Shown: positions 18,679-31,147, numbered from the stretch's first letter. The stretch is 48,000 nt of DNA from Erwinia oleae (GCF_000770305.1 NZ_JNVB01000028.1:1-48000); one strand, 5' to 3'. Numbers and translations: made by a program. Notes: a model not told the origin generated them from the letters alone.

Positions 18679-20124
18679 TCAGGCCGTTCCGCCAACGGTC
18701 AGCCTGTCCAGCTTCAGCGTTGGCTGGCCCACGCCGACCGGCACGCTCTGACCCTCTTTGCCGCAAACGCCCACGCCTTTATCCAGCGCCAGATCGTTGC
18801 CGACCATGGAGATTTGCTGCATGGCTTCAATGCCGGAGCCGATCAGCGTCGCCCCCTTCACCGGTTTGGTCACCTTACCGTTTTCAATCAGATAGGCTTC
18901 CGAGGTTGAGAAAACGAATTTACCGGAGGTGATATCCACCTGTCCGCCGCCAAAATTGGGTGCCCAGATGCCGTAATCAACGCTTGCGATAATGTCTTCC
19001 GGCGTCGAATGGCCCGCCAGCATATAAGTGTTAGTCATGCGCGGCATCGGCAGATGCGCGTAGGACTCACGGCGACCGTTGCCGGTAGGACTGACGCCCA
19101 TCAGGCGCGCGTTGAGCTTATCCTGCATGTAGCCTTTCAGCATACCGTTTTCAATCAGCACGTTGTACTGACCCGGCACGCCTTCATCATCGACCGCCAG
19201 CGAACCGCGCAGCCCTTCTATAGTGCCATCGTCCACCACGGTACACAGCTCAGACGCCACTTTCTGGCCCATCTGTCCGCTGAATACCGAGGTGCCGCGA
19301 CGGTTAAAATCGCCTTCCAGCCCGTGTCCGACCGCTTCGTGCAGCAGCACGCCAGGCCAGCCCGCGCCCAGTACTACCGGCAGCGCACCGGCCGGTGCGG
19401 CAACGGCGCTCAGGTTGACCAGCGCCATGCGCACGGCTTCACGCGCCCAGGCTTCCGCCCGCGTTTCGCCTGCTTCGTTAGCGAGGAAAAATTCATAACC
19501 AAATCGGCCGCCGCCGCCGCTGGAGCCGCGCTCGCGTTTGCCGTTTTCTTCCACCTGCACGCTGACGGAAAGCCGCACCAGCGGACGCACGTCGGTCGCC
19601 AGCGTACCGTCCGTTGCCGCCACCAGCACCAGCTCGTAGACGCCGCTCAGGCTGGCGCTGACCTCCTGCACGCGCTTATCGGCAGCGCGGGCGGCCTTAT
19701 CCACGCTGTGCAGCAGGGCGATTTTCTCTTCACGGGTCAGGCTTTGCAGCGGATCGGCAGTGGTGTACAGCGAGCGGTTTACCACCGCCCCGAGCGTATG
19801 CGATTTACCGTTGCCCTGTTCGCGCACGATGCTGCGTGCGGCGCGGGCACTTTGCGTCAGCGCATTCAGTGTAATTTGATCGGCATAGGCAAAGCCGGTT
19901 TTTTCACCGCTGACGGCACGCACGCCGACGCCATGGTCGATGTTCCAGGAACCGTCTTTAATAATGCGGTCTTCCAGCACCCAGGATTCGTGGTAGCTGG
20001 ATTGAAAATAGAGATCGGCATAGTCCAGCTTACGTTCGGAAAGCTGACCGAGCAGGGAAAAGAGATCCTGTTGATTTATATTATTAGCAGTTAGTAACTG
20101 CTCACTTACCAGATTCAGACTCAT
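18679..20124 (-). CDS. tldD: TldD, metalloprotease subunit (TldD/TldE)
   Basis: 481 residues, the E. coli length. TldD with TldE (PmbA) forms a zinc peptidase that degrades unfolded peptides, matures microcin B17 and degrades the CcdA antitoxin. The metal motif HEAVGH is at residues 262-266. The C-terminal ligand region and the conserved [20 protein letters not shown] are present. The tldE partner gene is not in this window. It lies 81 bases downstream of yhdP. Confidence 0.97.
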   Translation of the reverse strand: MSLNLVSEQLLTANNINQQDLFSLLGQLSERKLDYADLYFQSSYHESWVLEDRIIKDGSWNIDHGVGVRAVSGEKTGFAYADQITLNALTQSARAARSIVREQGNGKSHTLGAVVNRSLYTTADPLQSLTREEKIALLHSVDKAARAADKRVQEVSASLSGVYELVLVAATDGTLATDVRPLVRLSVSVQVEENGKRERGSSGGGGRFGYEFFLANEAGETRAEAWAREAVRMALVNLSAVAAPAGALPVVLGAGWPGVLLHEAVGHGLEGDFNRRGTSVFSGQMGQKVASELCTVVDDGTIEGLRGSLAVDDEGVPGQYNVLIENGMLKGYMQDKLNARLMGVSPTGNGRRESYAHLPMPRMTNTYMLAGHSTPEDIIASVDYGIWAPNFGGGQVDITSGKFVFSTSEAYLIENGKVTKPVKGATLIGSGIEAMQQISMVGNDLALDKGVGVCGKEGQSVPVGVGQPTLKLDRLTVGGTA

Positions 20125-20205
20125 GGGTTCTCGCTCTGTTTGGATGAGCCAGTCGCCTGGCGTCGCATCTCTATAGCCTGAGGCAATTAAGCAGTCACGT
20201 CAAAT

Positions 20206-23200
20206 TCACCTGTTGCTCTTCTCACGCGGCTTGCGAAGGACTTCATCGATCTGTGGTTTGTCGATGGGACCGGAGATGTGATAGCGCAGAACAGAGATCT
20301 TATTCCACAGCGGCGCAAGCACCTTGCTGGCGGCAAATACCGCCGCGCCCACCACCGGGTTGACCGCAAACGCCGCCGCCACGCCGACGGTGGCCGAAAT
20401 TTCCGGCGCTACCACCGCTTCCATATCGATCTGGCGCTTCACCAGATCCATTTTGCCCTGCATGGCGATATCCGCTTCCAGGCCATCCACCAGCAGGTTG
20501 TCGGTGCGCATCACCCCTTTTTCGATCCAGGCCGTGCCGCTGATAGAGTCAAAATAGAAGCCCTGATTGAAGGTGTCGCTGAAGTCGAACCGCAGTTTGC
20601 GCAGCAGCGCATCAAAGCTCACCAGCCGCAGCAGCTGCCCGGCTCGCCCGGTATTAACATCAGCAATTTCCCCCGCGCCGAAGTGCGTTTTCAACACGCC
20701 ACTCAGCGTATTCTCCGACGGTTGCCAGGGCGCCGACTGCCAGTGCAGATCGTAATCAATATTAAACGGCGCATCGCGCAGCGGCGAGTTCACGCCAAAC
20801 CAGTTGGTGGCGTCGTTAATTTTTTTACCGCTCAGCACGCCTTTCAGGGCGGTGCGCTGCGAACCAGGACGATTAACCCATTCGCCATTGACCGTCAGGC
20901 GCGAACTGCCGGAGTCAATCAGGCCGTTTTTCAGCGAAAGCGTGTCGTGAGTGTGGGCAAAATCTGCCTGCATCCGGCCAAATTTTTGCCCGCGCAGCCA
21001 GCACTCGTCACAGGTGATGTTGAGCGCGGGCCATCTGCTGAAATCGATCGCGCTGGCGTCGTCCGGCATCGGCGAGGCGCCCTTCTGCGCGGCCCACTCC
21101 GGGTTGTAATAGAGATAGTTCAGATGCCCAACCCAGGGCGAATTACCATTGATGGCTAAGGTGCCGTTAATCTCTTTGCCTTTCGCCGTGACCTGAGTAT
21201 TTCCCGCCATCGTCTGGCTGAGCGTCACGTCAAGATCGCGCCACTGCTGGCCCGCCAGCGTCAGGGCAGGCGTGCGCAGGATAATATTTCCCGGTATCAG
21301 CGATTTTCCGCTTTTGCCGGCTGATTGATCGCCGCCTGCGCCCGCCAGACCAAGCCACGCGGCCCCGTCCAGCGGCGGCAGGTTCAGCACCATGCCCGCA
21401 GACTGCGGCAAGGGCGGCGTGCGGCGGGTGGTGTTTTCCCAGATACCGCGCTCGATTTTAAGCTGCTTACCTAACAACCACCGGCTGTTAAAGCGGTGAT
21501 CGCTACCGACTGAGCCGCTCAGGTTAAATGAGGCGAGATCGCCTTTTGCAATAGCTTTTACCGGCATCGCGTCGCCCTGCTTTTTATCAAGCGGAGATGG
21601 TAAGTGACTACTTACATTCTTCAGGTCGCCATCCACGGCAATGTTGTAATTCGCGCCGCCCGCATGCGGCAAGGCGATCTGCAAATCGCTTTTCCAGCTG
21701 GCGGTGCCGCCGAGTTTTTCACGTAGCGCCGCCGGTACGGCGTCGATTTTACCCGGCTGCCAGTCGCCCTTCACGTCCACGCCAATCTGATACTCTTTCG
21801 CCGCTTCTTTGGTGTTAAAGCTGGCGTCAATGGGCTGACCAAACCAGGTGGCGGTGAGCGGCCCGCTTTGCAGATTGCCGTTATCATAAGTGAAACGCCC
21901 GTTAAGCTGATGGAGCGTGCTTTCCAGCGGCTTGATAAACAGCGCATTATTATGAAGGTTCACGTCGCCGGTGGCGCGCACTTCTTCGCCATCCAGCGGA
22001 ATATCTAAATGTAAGTGACCACCCACATTCCCTGTAACCTGAAGCTCATCAAGGGCAGCGCCTAAAGAAGGTTTTAACGGCGTCTGATTAAAGTAGTCGC
22101 CAACGTCCTTGCCTTCGCCACTGATATCACCATCGATAATCAGTTTCTCTTTCAGATAGTCAGGAATGACCGCAGAAATATTTTTCCCCTGTACCTTGCC
22201 CAGCTTCGCCTCACTGGCCTTCATCCACAGGCCGTCGTTAACGAAATCCAGGTTGATATCGAGGTTCTCAAGCGCGGGCCAGCCTGGCTGAAACGCATAG
22301 GTAGCATTTTTGAGCGGCACCCAAACCTGGAACAGCCCGTCGTTATGTTTAAACGGGAAAAGTTCCGGATTACCGGCAAAAACCAGCGATGCATTACGCG
22401 CCTGGCCGCCTTTAATGGCGCCGCTGAGGTAATTGACCAGCGCTGTGCCCATCAGCGGTTCGGGGAAGTAGCGCCAGGCATCGGCCGCGTTGGTGACGTT
22501 GATCCCGGCAAGAATATCCAGCCTTGGCGGCTGCCCGCTGTTTTGCGCCCATTTGAAGTCGCCTTTAGCCCACAGCGAGCGCGCCTGCACATCCAGATCC
22601 TTACCGCTGAGGGTGATATTGTCTTTGTCATAACGCCAGCCGAGGGTGCCGCTGGCGTGGGCAACGTCCAGCGGCGCACGGAACATGTCGCCGTACGGCA
22701 GCGTGGCGTTATTAAGGTTGAAGCGCAGCTGTCCGTCTGACACGCCGCCAGCGACCTCGCCGTCAAGATGTTCCATGCCCGGCAGCAGTTCCCAGTGCTG
22801 CCAGCGCAGATCCTGCCAGCGTGCCTGGAAACGCATGTGCTCCGGCTGCTTAACGGGCACGTCCACCGCCAGCACTTTCAGCAGGCCGCGTGGTTGCAGC
22901 GCGCGCCAGTTTTCCAGCAGCCCTGGCGTCATACCGGCGAAAAGCGGAATAATAGGATCGATGCGTTCCAGATCCAGGTTGGTGGCGCGAAAGCGCACCT
23001 CTTCGTTATGTTCCGGGCCGGGAAGCAGGCCGCTTTCCGGCTGCCAGAGCAGTGAAAGCTGCCCGTTCGGCCAGCGCTTCCCATCGGTCACCAGGTTGGT
23101 TTGCGGCAGATGAATACGCCAGCCGCTGTTGAAGCGGGTGATATGCGCGGTAACATTATCGACGGTCAGCGTGTGGGGTTGCCTGTCGCCCTGCCAGCCC

Positions 23201-24006
23201 GCGCCGCCTTTTTTAAGCTGCACGTCACCTTCATAAAGCTCGCCCTCTTTCAGGGTCATCCAGGCGGCAAGACTGAAGCGGGCGCGATTGAGCGTGGTAT
23301 TGTCGCGCATCCATTTTCCCAGCCAGGGGCGCACGTCTACGTCCTCGGCCTGCATCCACACGCGGCCGGTGTCCAGATATCCGTTACTGTCGCTGAGATC
23401 GAGCCGCACCTGCACTTCGCCGTGCTGGCCGGTAAAGCTCGACAGATTAACCAACCCTTCAGCGCGATGGCGGGTTCGTTCGTTAAGCCAGGTCAATTGT
23501 GGAATATCCAGGCGCGCGCGTTGGCCGGACGGCGTCAGGAAGCTGATCTCACTGTCGCGCAGGTCGAAATGGTCAAACTGGCGAAGGAAAAGATCGTTGA
23601 TCTGACCGGGTTTCAGTTCAATTTTGGCGTTGTCGCCAATGGTCAGCGGCGTATTGGTCACCAGCCGAAGCTGGTAAAAAGTAAGATTGCGGAACTGCCA
23701 GCGCAGATGCAGCAGCGACTGCCAGACATCCAGCGCCAGCGACACCCGCCCGACGTTCAGCTCGCCGCCGTCCTGCAAGCCAACGTGGAGATCGCCGATA
23801 TCAAGAACCGGGCCGAAGTTCGCCCACTGGCCATGCAGCGCGGTAGCCTGGACAGGCATATTGATGGCGGAGGAGACGTGCTTCAGGATCGGTTCGCGCC
23901 AGCTGTCCAGGTGCGGCATAACCAGACGCAGCCCGCTCACCAGCAGCGCAACAACGACAACGATAATCGCGCCGGCAAGCAGCAGAATCCTCGGCAATTG
24001 CCTCAC
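20206..24006 (-). CDS. yhdP: YhdP, AsmA-like envelope phospholipid-transport protein
   Basis: 1266 residues, the E. coli length. YhdP is a long bridge-like protein of the AsmA family. With TamB and YdbH it moves phospholipids from inner to outer membrane. One N-terminal membrane helix (about 6-26) is followed by a very long beta-rich periplasmic groove. The AsmA-like C-terminal domain ends near residue 1200. I chose the GTG at 24006, 8 bases after ggagagg. A GTG two codons earlier is only one base from that Shine-Dalgarno. It lies between rng and tldD, as in E. coli. Confidence 0.95.
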   Translation of the reverse strand: MRQLPRILLLAGAIIVVVVALLVSGLRLVMPHLDSWREPILKHVSSAINMPVQATALHGQWANFGPVLDIGDLHVGLQDGGELNVGRVSLALDVWQSLLHLRWQFRNLTFYQLRLVTNTPLTIGDNAKIELKPGQINDLFLRQFDHFDLRDSEISFLTPSGQRARLDIPQLTWLNERTRHRAEGLVNLSSFTGQHGEVQVRLDLSDSNGYLDTGRVWMQAEDVDVRPWLGKWMRDNTTLNRARFSLAAWMTLKEGELYEGDVQLKKGGAGWQGDRQPHTLTVDNVTAHITRFNSGWRIHLPQTNLVTDGKRWPNGQLSLLWQPESGLLPGPEHNEEVRFRATNLDLERIDPIIPLFAGMTPGLLENWRALQPRGLLKVLAVDVPVKQPEHMRFQARWQDLRWQHWELLPGMEHLDGEVAGGVSDGQLRFNLNNATLPYGDMFRAPLDVAHASGTLGWRYDKDNITLSGKDLDVQARSLWAKGDFKWAQNSGQPPRLDILAGINVTNAADAWRYFPEPLMGTALVNYLSGAIKGGQARNASLVFAGNPELFPFKHNDGLFQVWVPLKNATYAFQPGWPALENLDINLDFVNDGLWMKASEAKLGKVQGKNISAVIPDYLKEKLIIDGDISGEGKDVGDYFNQTPLKPSLGAALDELQVTGNVGGHLHLDIPLDGEEVRATGDVNLHNNALFIKPLESTLHQLNGRFTYDNGNLQSGPLTATWFGQPIDASFNTKEAAKEYQIGVDVKGDWQPGKIDAVPAALREKLGGTASWKSDLQIALPHAGGANYNIAVDGDLKNVSSHLPSPLDKKQGDAMPVKAIAKGDLASFNLSGSVGSDHRFNSRWLLGKQLKIERGIWENTTRRTPPLPQSAGMVLNLPPLDGAAWLGLAGAGGDQSAGKSGKSLIPGNIILRTPALTLAGQQWRDLDVTLSQTMAGNTQVTAKGKEINGTLAINGNSPWVGHLNYLYYNPEWAAQKGASPMPDDASAIDFSRWPALNITCDECWLRGQKFGRMQADFAHTHDTLSLKNGLIDSGSSRLTVNGEWVNRPGSQRTALKGVLSGKKINDATNWFGVNSPLRDAPFNIDYDLHWQSAPWQPSENTLSGVLKTHFGAGEIADVNTGRAGQLLRLVSFDALLRKLRFDFSDTFNQGFYFDSISGTAWIEKGVMRTDNLLVDGLEADIAMQGKMDLVKRQIDMEAVVAPEISATVGVAAAFAVNPVVGAAVFAASKVLAPLWNKISVLRYHISGPIDKPQIDEVLRKPREKSNR

Positions 24007-24052
24007 ACACACCTCTCCATGACTTCCGCAACGGCGGACCTGAACGACAACA

Positions 24053-25522
24053 TTACATCATTACTACGTCAAACTGTTCCTGAGTATAGAGGGGTTCAAT
24101 CTGAACTTTCACCTGTTTACCAACGAATATTTCCACTTCGGCCAGCGCGTGGGATTCGTCGGTCTTCAGTGCCTCGCCCACCGCCGGCGAGACGTAAACC
24201 AGAAAACGATCGGAGTCGTAAGCGTGGTGAACGCGGACAATCTCACGCAGGATTTCATAACACACCGTTTCCACCGTTTTCAGCGTGCCGCGGCCTTTAC
24301 AGGACGGACACTCCTGACAAAGCACGTGCTCAATGCTTTCCCGCGTGCGCTTGCGGGTCATCTCCACCAGCCCAAGCTGCGAGAAGTTATTGATACCGGT
24401 TTTGACGCGATCCTTGCTCAGCGCCTGCTCCAGCGAATGCAGCACCCGGCGACGGTGGTCTTCGTTGCTCATGTCGATAAAGTCGATAATGATGATGCCG
24501 CCGAGGTTACGCAGACGTAGCTGACGGGCAATCGCCTGGGTCGCTTCAATATTTGTATTGAAAATGGTTTCGTCGAGGTTGCGATGGCCGACAAAGGCGC
24601 CGGTATTAATATCAATGGTGGTCATCGCCTCGGTCTGATCGATAATCAGGTAGCCGCCGGACTTCAATTCCACTTTGCGATCGAGCGAGCGCTGGATTTC
24701 GTTTTCCACATCGAAGAGATCAAAAATTGGCTGTGTACCCGTGTACAGTTCCAGCTTCGCGCTCATCCCCGGGATGTATTCGCCTGTGAACTCAATAAGT
24801 TGCTCATACGTAATCCGTGAATCCACGCGCACGCGATCCAGCGCGGCGCCTGCAAAATCACGCAGGATGCGCTGCGACAGCGCCACTTCGCCGTACAAAC
24901 GGTAGCGCGTCTGGTTGCGCTTTTTACGCTCCAGCACCTTCGTCCATAGCCGCTTGAGGAAGGCAGCGTCAGACGCCAGCTCCACTTCGCCAACGCCTTC
25001 CGCCGCCGTGCGGATAATGTAGCCGCCCAGTTCGTCGCAGTAGGAGGACACCACGGATTTCAGCCGCTCGCGCTCCGCTTCGCTTTCGATACGCTGCGAG
25101 ACGCCCACGTGCGATGCGCCGGGCATAAAGACCAGGTAGCGCGACGGCAGCGTGATGTCGGTGGTGAGCCGCGCGCCTTTGGTGCCCAGCGGATCTTTCA
25201 CCACCTGTACCATCAGATCCTGTCCCTGGCGCACCAGCTCTGAAATATCACGCACCACAAAGTTTTTCTTTTCATCACCCGCCACGCATTCGGTGTGCGG
25301 CATAATGTCGGAAGCGTGCAGAAACGCCGCTTTCTCCAGACCAATATCGACAAAGGCCGCCTGCATGCCCGGCAGCACGCGACTGACGCGCCCTTTGTAG
25401 ATATTGCCTACGATGCCGCGACGCGCTTCACGCTCGATATGGATTTCCTGAAGGATGCCGCCGTCAATATAAGCAACGCGGGTTTCGCCAGGCGTAATAT
25501 TTACCAGCAGTTCAGCCGTCAT
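24053..25522 (-). CDS. rng: Ribonuclease G
   Basis: 489 residues, the E. coli length. RNase G is a single-strand endoribonuclease that matures the 16S rRNA 5' end and degrades some mRNAs. The S1 domain is at about 35-125 and the RNase H-like and DNase I-like catalytic core at about 200-400. The metal site is [12 protein letters not shown] and IIIIDFIDM. The zinc-link CPSCKGRG (CxxC) joins dimers. The ATG at 25522 gives MTAELLVN; a longer frame runs into maf. It overlaps the end of maf by 11 bases. Confidence 0.97.
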   Translation of the reverse strand: MTAELLVNITPGETRVAYIDGGILQEIHIEREARRGIVGNIYKGRVSRVLPGMQAAFVDIGLEKAAFLHASDIMPHTECVAGDEKKNFVVRDISELVRQGQDLMVQVVKDPLGTKGARLTTDITLPSRYLVFMPGASHVGVSQRIESEAERERLKSVVSSYCDELGGYIIRTAAEGVGEVELASDAAFLKRLWTKVLERKKRNQTRYRLYGEVALSQRILRDFAGAALDRVRVDSRITYEQLIEFTGEYIPGMSAKLELYTGTQPIFDLFDVENEIQRSLDRKVELKSGGYLIIDQTEAMTTIDINTGAFVGHRNLDETIFNTNIEATQAIARQLRLRNLGGIIIIDFIDMSNEDHRRRVLHSLEQALSKDRVKTGINNFSQLGLVEMTRKRTRESIEHVLCQECPSCKGRGTLKTVETVCYEILREIVRVHHAYDSDRFLVYVSPAVGEALKTDESHALAEVEIFVGKQVKVQIEPLYTQEQFDVVMM

Positions 25523-26105
25523 TTTTCTCCCCCACTTCACGCAGTGATTCAAAGTGGCTGAGCAGCTCGGCGGTTTCCACCAGCGGCAGCCCAACCACAG
25601 CGTGGTAGCTGCCGTTGATCTTGCGGACGAAATTTCCGCCCAGTCCCTGAATGCCGTATCCGCCCGCTTTATCCATCGGCTCGCCGCTGGCGATATAGCC
25701 TGCGATGTCCGCGTCGGTCAGCGTGCGAAAGGTGACGTCGGTGACGGTCAGACACTCCAGTTGGTGCTGTCTGTCAGCCAGCGCCACGGCGGTCAGCACG
25801 CGGTGCGTTTGCCCCGACAGCTTCGCCAGCATGGCGGCCGCGTCAGACGCGCTGGCGGGTTTTTCCAGCACCTCGCTATGCAGCACAACGATAGTATCGG
25901 CGCCCAGAACGGGCAGATCCTGCGGCGCAACCGCTACGCCAGCCTGCGCTTTCTCACGCGCAAGGCGACGAACGTAGGCTTCCGCCTCTTCATCAGGACG
26001 TCTGCTTTCTTCAATTTGCGAGGAGAGGCGTTCGAAGCGCAGACCAAGCTGCGTCAGCAACTCGCGGCGACGAGGGGAACCAGAGGCCAGATAAAGGGAT
26101 ACCAT
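25512..26105 (-). CDS. yhdE: Maf-family nucleotide pyrophosphatase (YhdE)
   Basis: 197 residues, as in E. coli YhdE. It hydrolyses dTTP, UTP and modified pyrimidine nucleotides to monophosphates, as a house-cleaning enzyme; overproduction of family members blocks septation. The Maf signature [12 protein letters not shown] is at 6-17. The catalytic Asp lies in LGADTIV, with [12 protein letters not shown] further along. It lies between mreD (8-base gap) and rng (overlap), so it is probably cotranscribed with the cell-shape genes. Confidence 0.95.
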   Translation of the reverse strand: MVSLYLASGSPRRRELLTQLGLRFERLSSQIEESRRPDEEAEAYVRRLAREKAQAGVAVAPQDLPVLGADTIVVLHSEVLEKPASASDAAAMLAKLSGQTHRVLTAVALADRQHQLECLTVTDVTFRTLTDADIAGYIASGEPMDKAGGYGIQGLGGNFVRKINGSYHAVVGLPLVETAELLSHFESLREVGEKNDG

Positions 26106-26113
26106 AATCTTCC

Positions 26114-26602
26114 TTATTGAACGGCGAACTGGCGGCGTATTTTTCTCATCAGTAAGAACAACCAGGGCCAGAGGATGCCGTCAATTACGCTGCTCCAGAA
26201 AATTTCCGGACGGAACGAGACGTTAATCACCAGAAACTCCGCCCAAAAAATAATGACGCTCGTTGCCAGCGACAGCACCATCACCATCAGCGCCTGCTGC
26301 CAGAGCGCGAGGTTGCGGAACAGTTGAAATTTAAAGGCCACCAGATAAGCCACAATACTGAGTGCCAGCGCGCGCACGCCCAGCGTTGAACCAGAAATAA
26401 GATCCATTATAGATCCCATCAGGAAGCCCGTACCGACATTAACGCGATGCGGCAGCGCCAGCACCCAGTAAATCAGGATCAGCAGCAGCCAGGAGGGGCG
26501 GAACATGTAAAGTTGTTCCGGCCACGGCATAATCTGTAGCGAGAGCGCAATCAGAAACGACAGCCAGACAACCCATCTGCCGTGACTGCGATAGCTGCTC
26601 AA
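26114..26602 (-). CDS. mreD: MreD, rod-shape-determining membrane protein
   Basis: 162 residues, the E. coli length, with five to six hydrophobic helices along the chain. MreD is part of the MreBCD-RodA-PBP2 elongasome. Conserved elements are [22 protein letters not shown] and [12 protein letters not shown]-like sequence (read here as [11 protein letters not shown]). It overlaps the end of mreC by four bases (ATGA), indicating coupled translation. Confidence 0.95.
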   Translation of the reverse strand: MSSYRSHGRWVVWLSFLIALSLQIMPWPEQLYMFRPSWLLLILIYWVLALPHRVNVGTGFLMGSIMDLISGSTLGVRALALSIVAYLVAFKFQLFRNLALWQQALMVMVLSLATSVIIFWAEFLVINVSFRPEIFWSSVIDGILWPWLFLLMRKIRRQFAVQ

Positions 26603-27588
26603 GGCTGGCCTCCGGCTGCGGCTGGCGCAGCGTTATTCTGCACTGCGCCGGGTGCGGGCGGCCCGACCGTTTCGCCTGCGGTCGGCAGCACCTGCGGCAT
26701 CATCTGCATCAGGCGTTCATTCGCCACCCGATGCACTTCGGGCGGTGCCAGCGGCATACTGCCGTTACGATCGGCACCCCACAGCAGCAACAGGTAGCGC
26801 AGACGCTGAAGGCCAGCGGTAGGCCGCGCCTGAATGACGGTATAGGCACGCTGCGTATCCACTTTCACCGAGGAGACCACGCCCACCGGATACCCTTCCG
26901 GGAAGCGACCGCCCAGCCCGGAGGTGACCAGCACGTCGCCCGGACGGATGTCGATATTCCCTGCCAGGTGCTCAAGCTGAAGCTCTTCGGAACAGCCATT
27001 ACCGGCGGCGATCACGCGAATGTCATTGCGTAGTACCTGGATAGGCAGCGCATGGGAAGAGTCGCAGATCAGCATCACGCGGCTGGTAATTTTCCCTACC
27101 GCCACGACCTGCCCCACCACGCCCTTGTCGCTGATAACCGGCTGGCCTTCATAGACGCCGTTGACGCTGCCTTTATCGATCACCACCTGATCGGTGTAGG
27201 GATCGGTACCGGCTGAGATCACCTGGGTAACCATTTTCTGCTCGTCCTGACGCAGCGGCGAGCCAAGCAGCTCGCGCAGGCGCGCGTTTTCCTGCTTAAA
27301 CTGACCCAGCATCAGAAGTTCGCTGTTTTTGATCATCAGCTCGCGCTGAAGCGCTTTATTTTCCAGTTCAAGCTGCTGACGAGAGGCGAGCGTTTCAGAA
27401 ACGCTGTCCAGAATCTGACGTGGCCCGTTGGCCAGAAAATAGAATGGGCTGACCGCCGTATCCATATAGGTGCGAATTTGGGTAAACGCGCCCATGCGGC
27501 TGTCGGCGATGATGACGCCTACTGCCACCAGGACCGCTAAAAATAAGCGTAACTGTAGGGAAGGCCCCCTACTGAAAATCGGCTTCAT
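26599..27588 (-). CDS. mreC: MreC, rod-shape-determining periplasmic protein
   Basis: 329 residues, shorter than the 367 of E. coli. The difference lies in the low-complexity Pro/Ala C-terminal tail after [11 protein letters not shown] single membrane helix (about 12-32) is followed by a coiled coil (about 70-115) and two beta-barrel domains ([35 protein letters not shown]). MreC activates PBP2 in the elongasome. It starts 64 bases downstream of mreB. Confidence 0.96.
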   Translation of the reverse strand: MKPIFSRGPSLQLRLFLAVLVAVGVIIADSRMGAFTQIRTYMDTAVSPFYFLANGPRQILDSVSETLASRQQLELENKALQRELMIKNSELLMLGQFKQENARLRELLGSPLRQDEQKMVTQVISAGTDPYTDQVVIDKGSVNGVYEGQPVISDKGVVGQVVAVGKITSRVMLICDSSHALPIQVLRNDIRVIAAGNGCSEELQLEHLAGNIDIRPGDVLVTSGLGGRFPEGYPVGVVSSVKVDTQRAYTVIQARPTAGLQRLRYLLLLWGADRNGSMPLAPPEVHRVANERLMQMMPQVLPTAGETVGPPAPGAVQNNAAPAAAGGQP

Positions 27589-27616
27589 AAACTCGGCGTT
27601 TTCCTCGACATCGGGT

Positions 27617-27640
27617 AAAAGACGCGCGCAGACACGCGCG
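27617..27640 (-). terminator. Possible attenuator between mreB and mreC
   Basis: On the minus strand GCGCGC-loop-GCGCGC is followed by GTCTTTTA, a short GC stem with a weak T tract 13 bases past the mreB stop. It could let most transcripts end after mreB, giving more MreB than MreC/D. Confidence 0.4.
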
Positions 27641-27652
27641 CCTTCAGGCTGA

Positions 27653-28741
<1,089 letters not shown>

Positions 28742-28806
28742 TTACTTTACCAATCACATGAGGCAGCGACAAGGCGCAAAAACGTCCTGCTTCGATGAAA
28801 AAATAC

Positions 28807-28835
28807 GCTATATCACGCCAGACTTACAACGCCAA
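28807..28835 (-). promoter_or_regulatory. Candidate mreB promoter
   Basis: On the minus strand TTGGCG (28835-28830) and TATAGC (28812-28807) are 17 bases apart, 111 bases before the mreB start. E. coli mreB has several promoters in the equivalent region. The rest of the 307-bp csrD-mreB gap is AT-rich, with no other element I can support. Confidence 0.4.
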
Positions 28836-29003
28836 AAACTATCCACAGTCGAAACGGTCTCGCTGTTCATTTCCACGCTGGCAAGCGGGTATAACGTACA
28901 TAAAATTTTACATTCTCAGGCGCCCTCACTCTGCGTCAGGACAACCTCTCGTCGGCACCACAGCCGCGCGGCCATTCTACGTGAAAACGGGTTTAACGGC
29001 AGA

Positions 29004-30953
29004 TTAAACTCGATATCTTTGCGAATATTTTTTCACGTTGCTGCTCAGCAGTTCCGAGGATGCAAAGAAATCTCCCTGCCCTCCCGCCACGCCCAGTTCA
29101 GCCAGCGTCAGCCATTCCGTTTTGGCCCGAACGCCAGCGGCAAAGACCCGCGTTGATGTCCCGTGACAGCTCTCAAGCAGGCTCTGCACGAAGAGCTGGT
29201 TTTCGGTGCGCCGTTCAATATTGCGCACCAGACCGGGATGCAGCTTGATCAGCTCAACGTCAAACTGCTTAATATACGATGCGCTGACCACCGTCAGGCC
29301 CGCCTGATTCACTGCAATCCGGCAGCCTGAGCCTTGCATCAGACGCAGCGCGCCGCCAAGACGATTGATGTGTTGACACACATCTGCTTCTGCAAGTTCA
29401 AATAAAATGTGATTTCTTTGAAATTTAGTGCATTGCAGCAGGACATCGTGCAGCCAGGTCAGAAATGACGGTTTTAAAAGCGCGTCAACCGTCAACGGGA
29501 CAGCCAGCGTTTCTTCCGGCCAGACCGGCAGCAGGGAAATGATGCGCATCACCATCTGACGATCGTAGGCTTCCGCCATGCCAAGCTGCTGCACCAGCGG
29601 CAGATACTCCGCAGCCAGCACTTCGGTCTCGCCGTCGAAAATGCGCGGCATGATTTCCCGATGATGCACGCTGCCCAGGCGATCGACCGCAGGCTTTTGA
29701 TACAGGCGCGGGCCGCCGCGGCTGAGCGTATTTTCCAGCAGCGTTCGCCACTTCACACTACCGCGCGAAAATTTTTGCTGCGGAACGTTGCTGACTGACC
29801 AGTTGTTGCCGCCCAACAGCGTCGCCTGCCGTGTTGCCAGCTCCACACTGTCCATCACGTCCTGCGTACTTTGCCCGCTGTGCCAGGCGCTGATACCAAT
29901 GTGGATCATGTCTTCGCGGTCCAGCATGCGGTTAGGTGGCAGCGCATCCACGGCGTTTATCAATTGCGAAGCAATAATGTCGGCGTCTTTCAGGCTGCGA
30001 TGCGGCAGTAAGACCGTAAAATCGCTACGAAAATAGCGCGCCAGCAGCGCGCCCGGATAGCGCATGACAAAGGTGGAGAGCAGATTGACCATATCGAACA
30101 GGTACTCCTGCGAATAGTGATTGCCTTCGTTTTCACGCAGCGTATCGAAGTCCGGCAAACGTATCATCATCACCATGCCGTGCGCGCTGGCACCGTCATT
30201 TTCTTCCAGCATTGTTGAGAGCTGATTATCGAAAAACAGCCGGTTGTTAAGACCGGTTTTGGCATCTCTGGCGGCAAAGGCGCGGATCAACGTATCGATA
30301 CGATTGCGCTGCTCCCCCGCCTGATGCAGATCGGAAAGCAGCAGGTCGATAGCGGAACTGGCTTTGGGCGGCCATTCATAAACCGAGCCGGATCTCACCT
30401 GGCTGCGCTCGCCCTTCAGTACGTCTGCGGCGCGGCGTTCAAGGTGCTCCATGCCTTTTAGCTGGCGGTTCAGCCAGCGGTGGATCAGCAGCAGCGTCAG
30501 CGTCATAATGATGGCGATCGCCACCACCACGGTCAGGGTAAAGCTGCCCATAAACGAGCGCAGCCAGGTCTTCGTGGTGTCCACCCACAAAATATTCAGC
30601 GAATAACCCGGGTGTTTTTTCAGTTGAATAACGGTGCGATGGAGCTGATTCGGCTCGTCCTCTATCACCTCATCCTGATGATGTCCCACCTTCAGACGAA
30701 CCGACTGCCCGTCGAGCAGTTCTGCGCGCGTAATTTGCAGCGGCCCCATCATCAGGCGCATGCCGGGGGCAATTTGTTCAGGCGAGTTGAGCAGCAGCGC
30801 GCTGTCGACGTTTTCCGCGAATAACTGCAAACGATGCTCCGCGCGGCGCTCGCTCAGATAAAAAAAACTCAGCACGCACCCCGCCAGCATCAGCATGGTT
30901 GCCAGCGCGGTCACAAGTGTGATAATCGTGGAAAGTCTGGTTGTTAATCGCAT
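29004..30953 (-). CDS. csrD: CsrD, degenerate GGDEF-EAL regulator of CsrB/CsrC RNA turnover
   Basis: 649 residues against 646 in E. coli. CsrD targets the sRNAs CsrB and CsrC for RNase E cleavage, so it frees CsrA. Two membrane helices (about 13-35 and 134-157) flank a periplasmic domain. A HAMP-like helix, a GGDEF-like domain (about 225-390) and an EAL-like domain (about 400-645) follow. Both active-site signatures are degenerate: FRSDF replaces GGDEF and EIM replaces EAL. It is therefore not expected to make or cleave c-di-GMP. It lies upstream of mreB in the same direction. Confidence 0.95.
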   Translation of the reverse strand: MRLTTRLSTIITLVTALATMLMLAGCVLSFFYLSERRAEHRLQLFAENVDSALLLNSPEQIAPGMRLMMGPLQITRAELLDGQSVRLKVGHHQDEVIEDEPNQLHRTVIQLKKHPGYSLNILWVDTTKTWLRSFMGSFTLTVVVAIAIIMTLTLLLIHRWLNRQLKGMEHLERRAADVLKGERSQVRSGSVYEWPPKASSAIDLLLSDLHQAGEQRNRIDTLIRAFAARDAKTGLNNRLFFDNQLSTMLEENDGASAHGMVMMIRLPDFDTLRENEGNHYSQEYLFDMVNLLSTFVMRYPGALLARYFRSDFTVLLPHRSLKDADIIASQLINAVDALPPNRMLDREDMIHIGISAWHSGQSTQDVMDSVELATRQATLLGGNNWSVSNVPQQKFSRGSVKWRTLLENTLSRGGPRLYQKPAVDRLGSVHHREIMPRIFDGETEVLAAEYLPLVQQLGMAEAYDRQMVMRIISLLPVWPEETLAVPLTVDALLKPSFLTWLHDVLLQCTKFQRNHILFELAEADVCQHINRLGGALRLMQGSGCRIAVNQAGLTVVSASYIKQFDVELIKLHPGLVRNIERRTENQLFVQSLLESCHGTSTRVFAAGVRAKTEWLTLAELGVAGGQGDFFASSELLSSNVKKYSQRYRV

Positions 30954-31147
30954 CCCTGTGCCCGTTTTGCAGCAGCGCTTTTCTCAATTTTCTGCTGATA
31001 GTGTAAGTAGTTTCGGCTGATGTCGTCAGAGAAAAATATCACATCCCTTCGTGCATTTACTTACCTGTTCGCAAGATAGTTAACAATAAAGTCAGTAAAC
31101 TCTTTTTAAAACCTTCTTATACTTTTAAAGCCTATGCAGGAGATCCC

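Noticed and set aside
20278-21159. A 293-codon plus-strand ORF opposite yhdP
   Set aside because: Antisense shadow with no start signal or family resemblance.
23101-24393. A 430-codon plus-strand ORF opposite yhdP and rng
   Set aside because: It is antisense to two genes that match E. coli along their length, and its own translation is low-complexity Arg/His/Ala. This is a shadow of codon bias.
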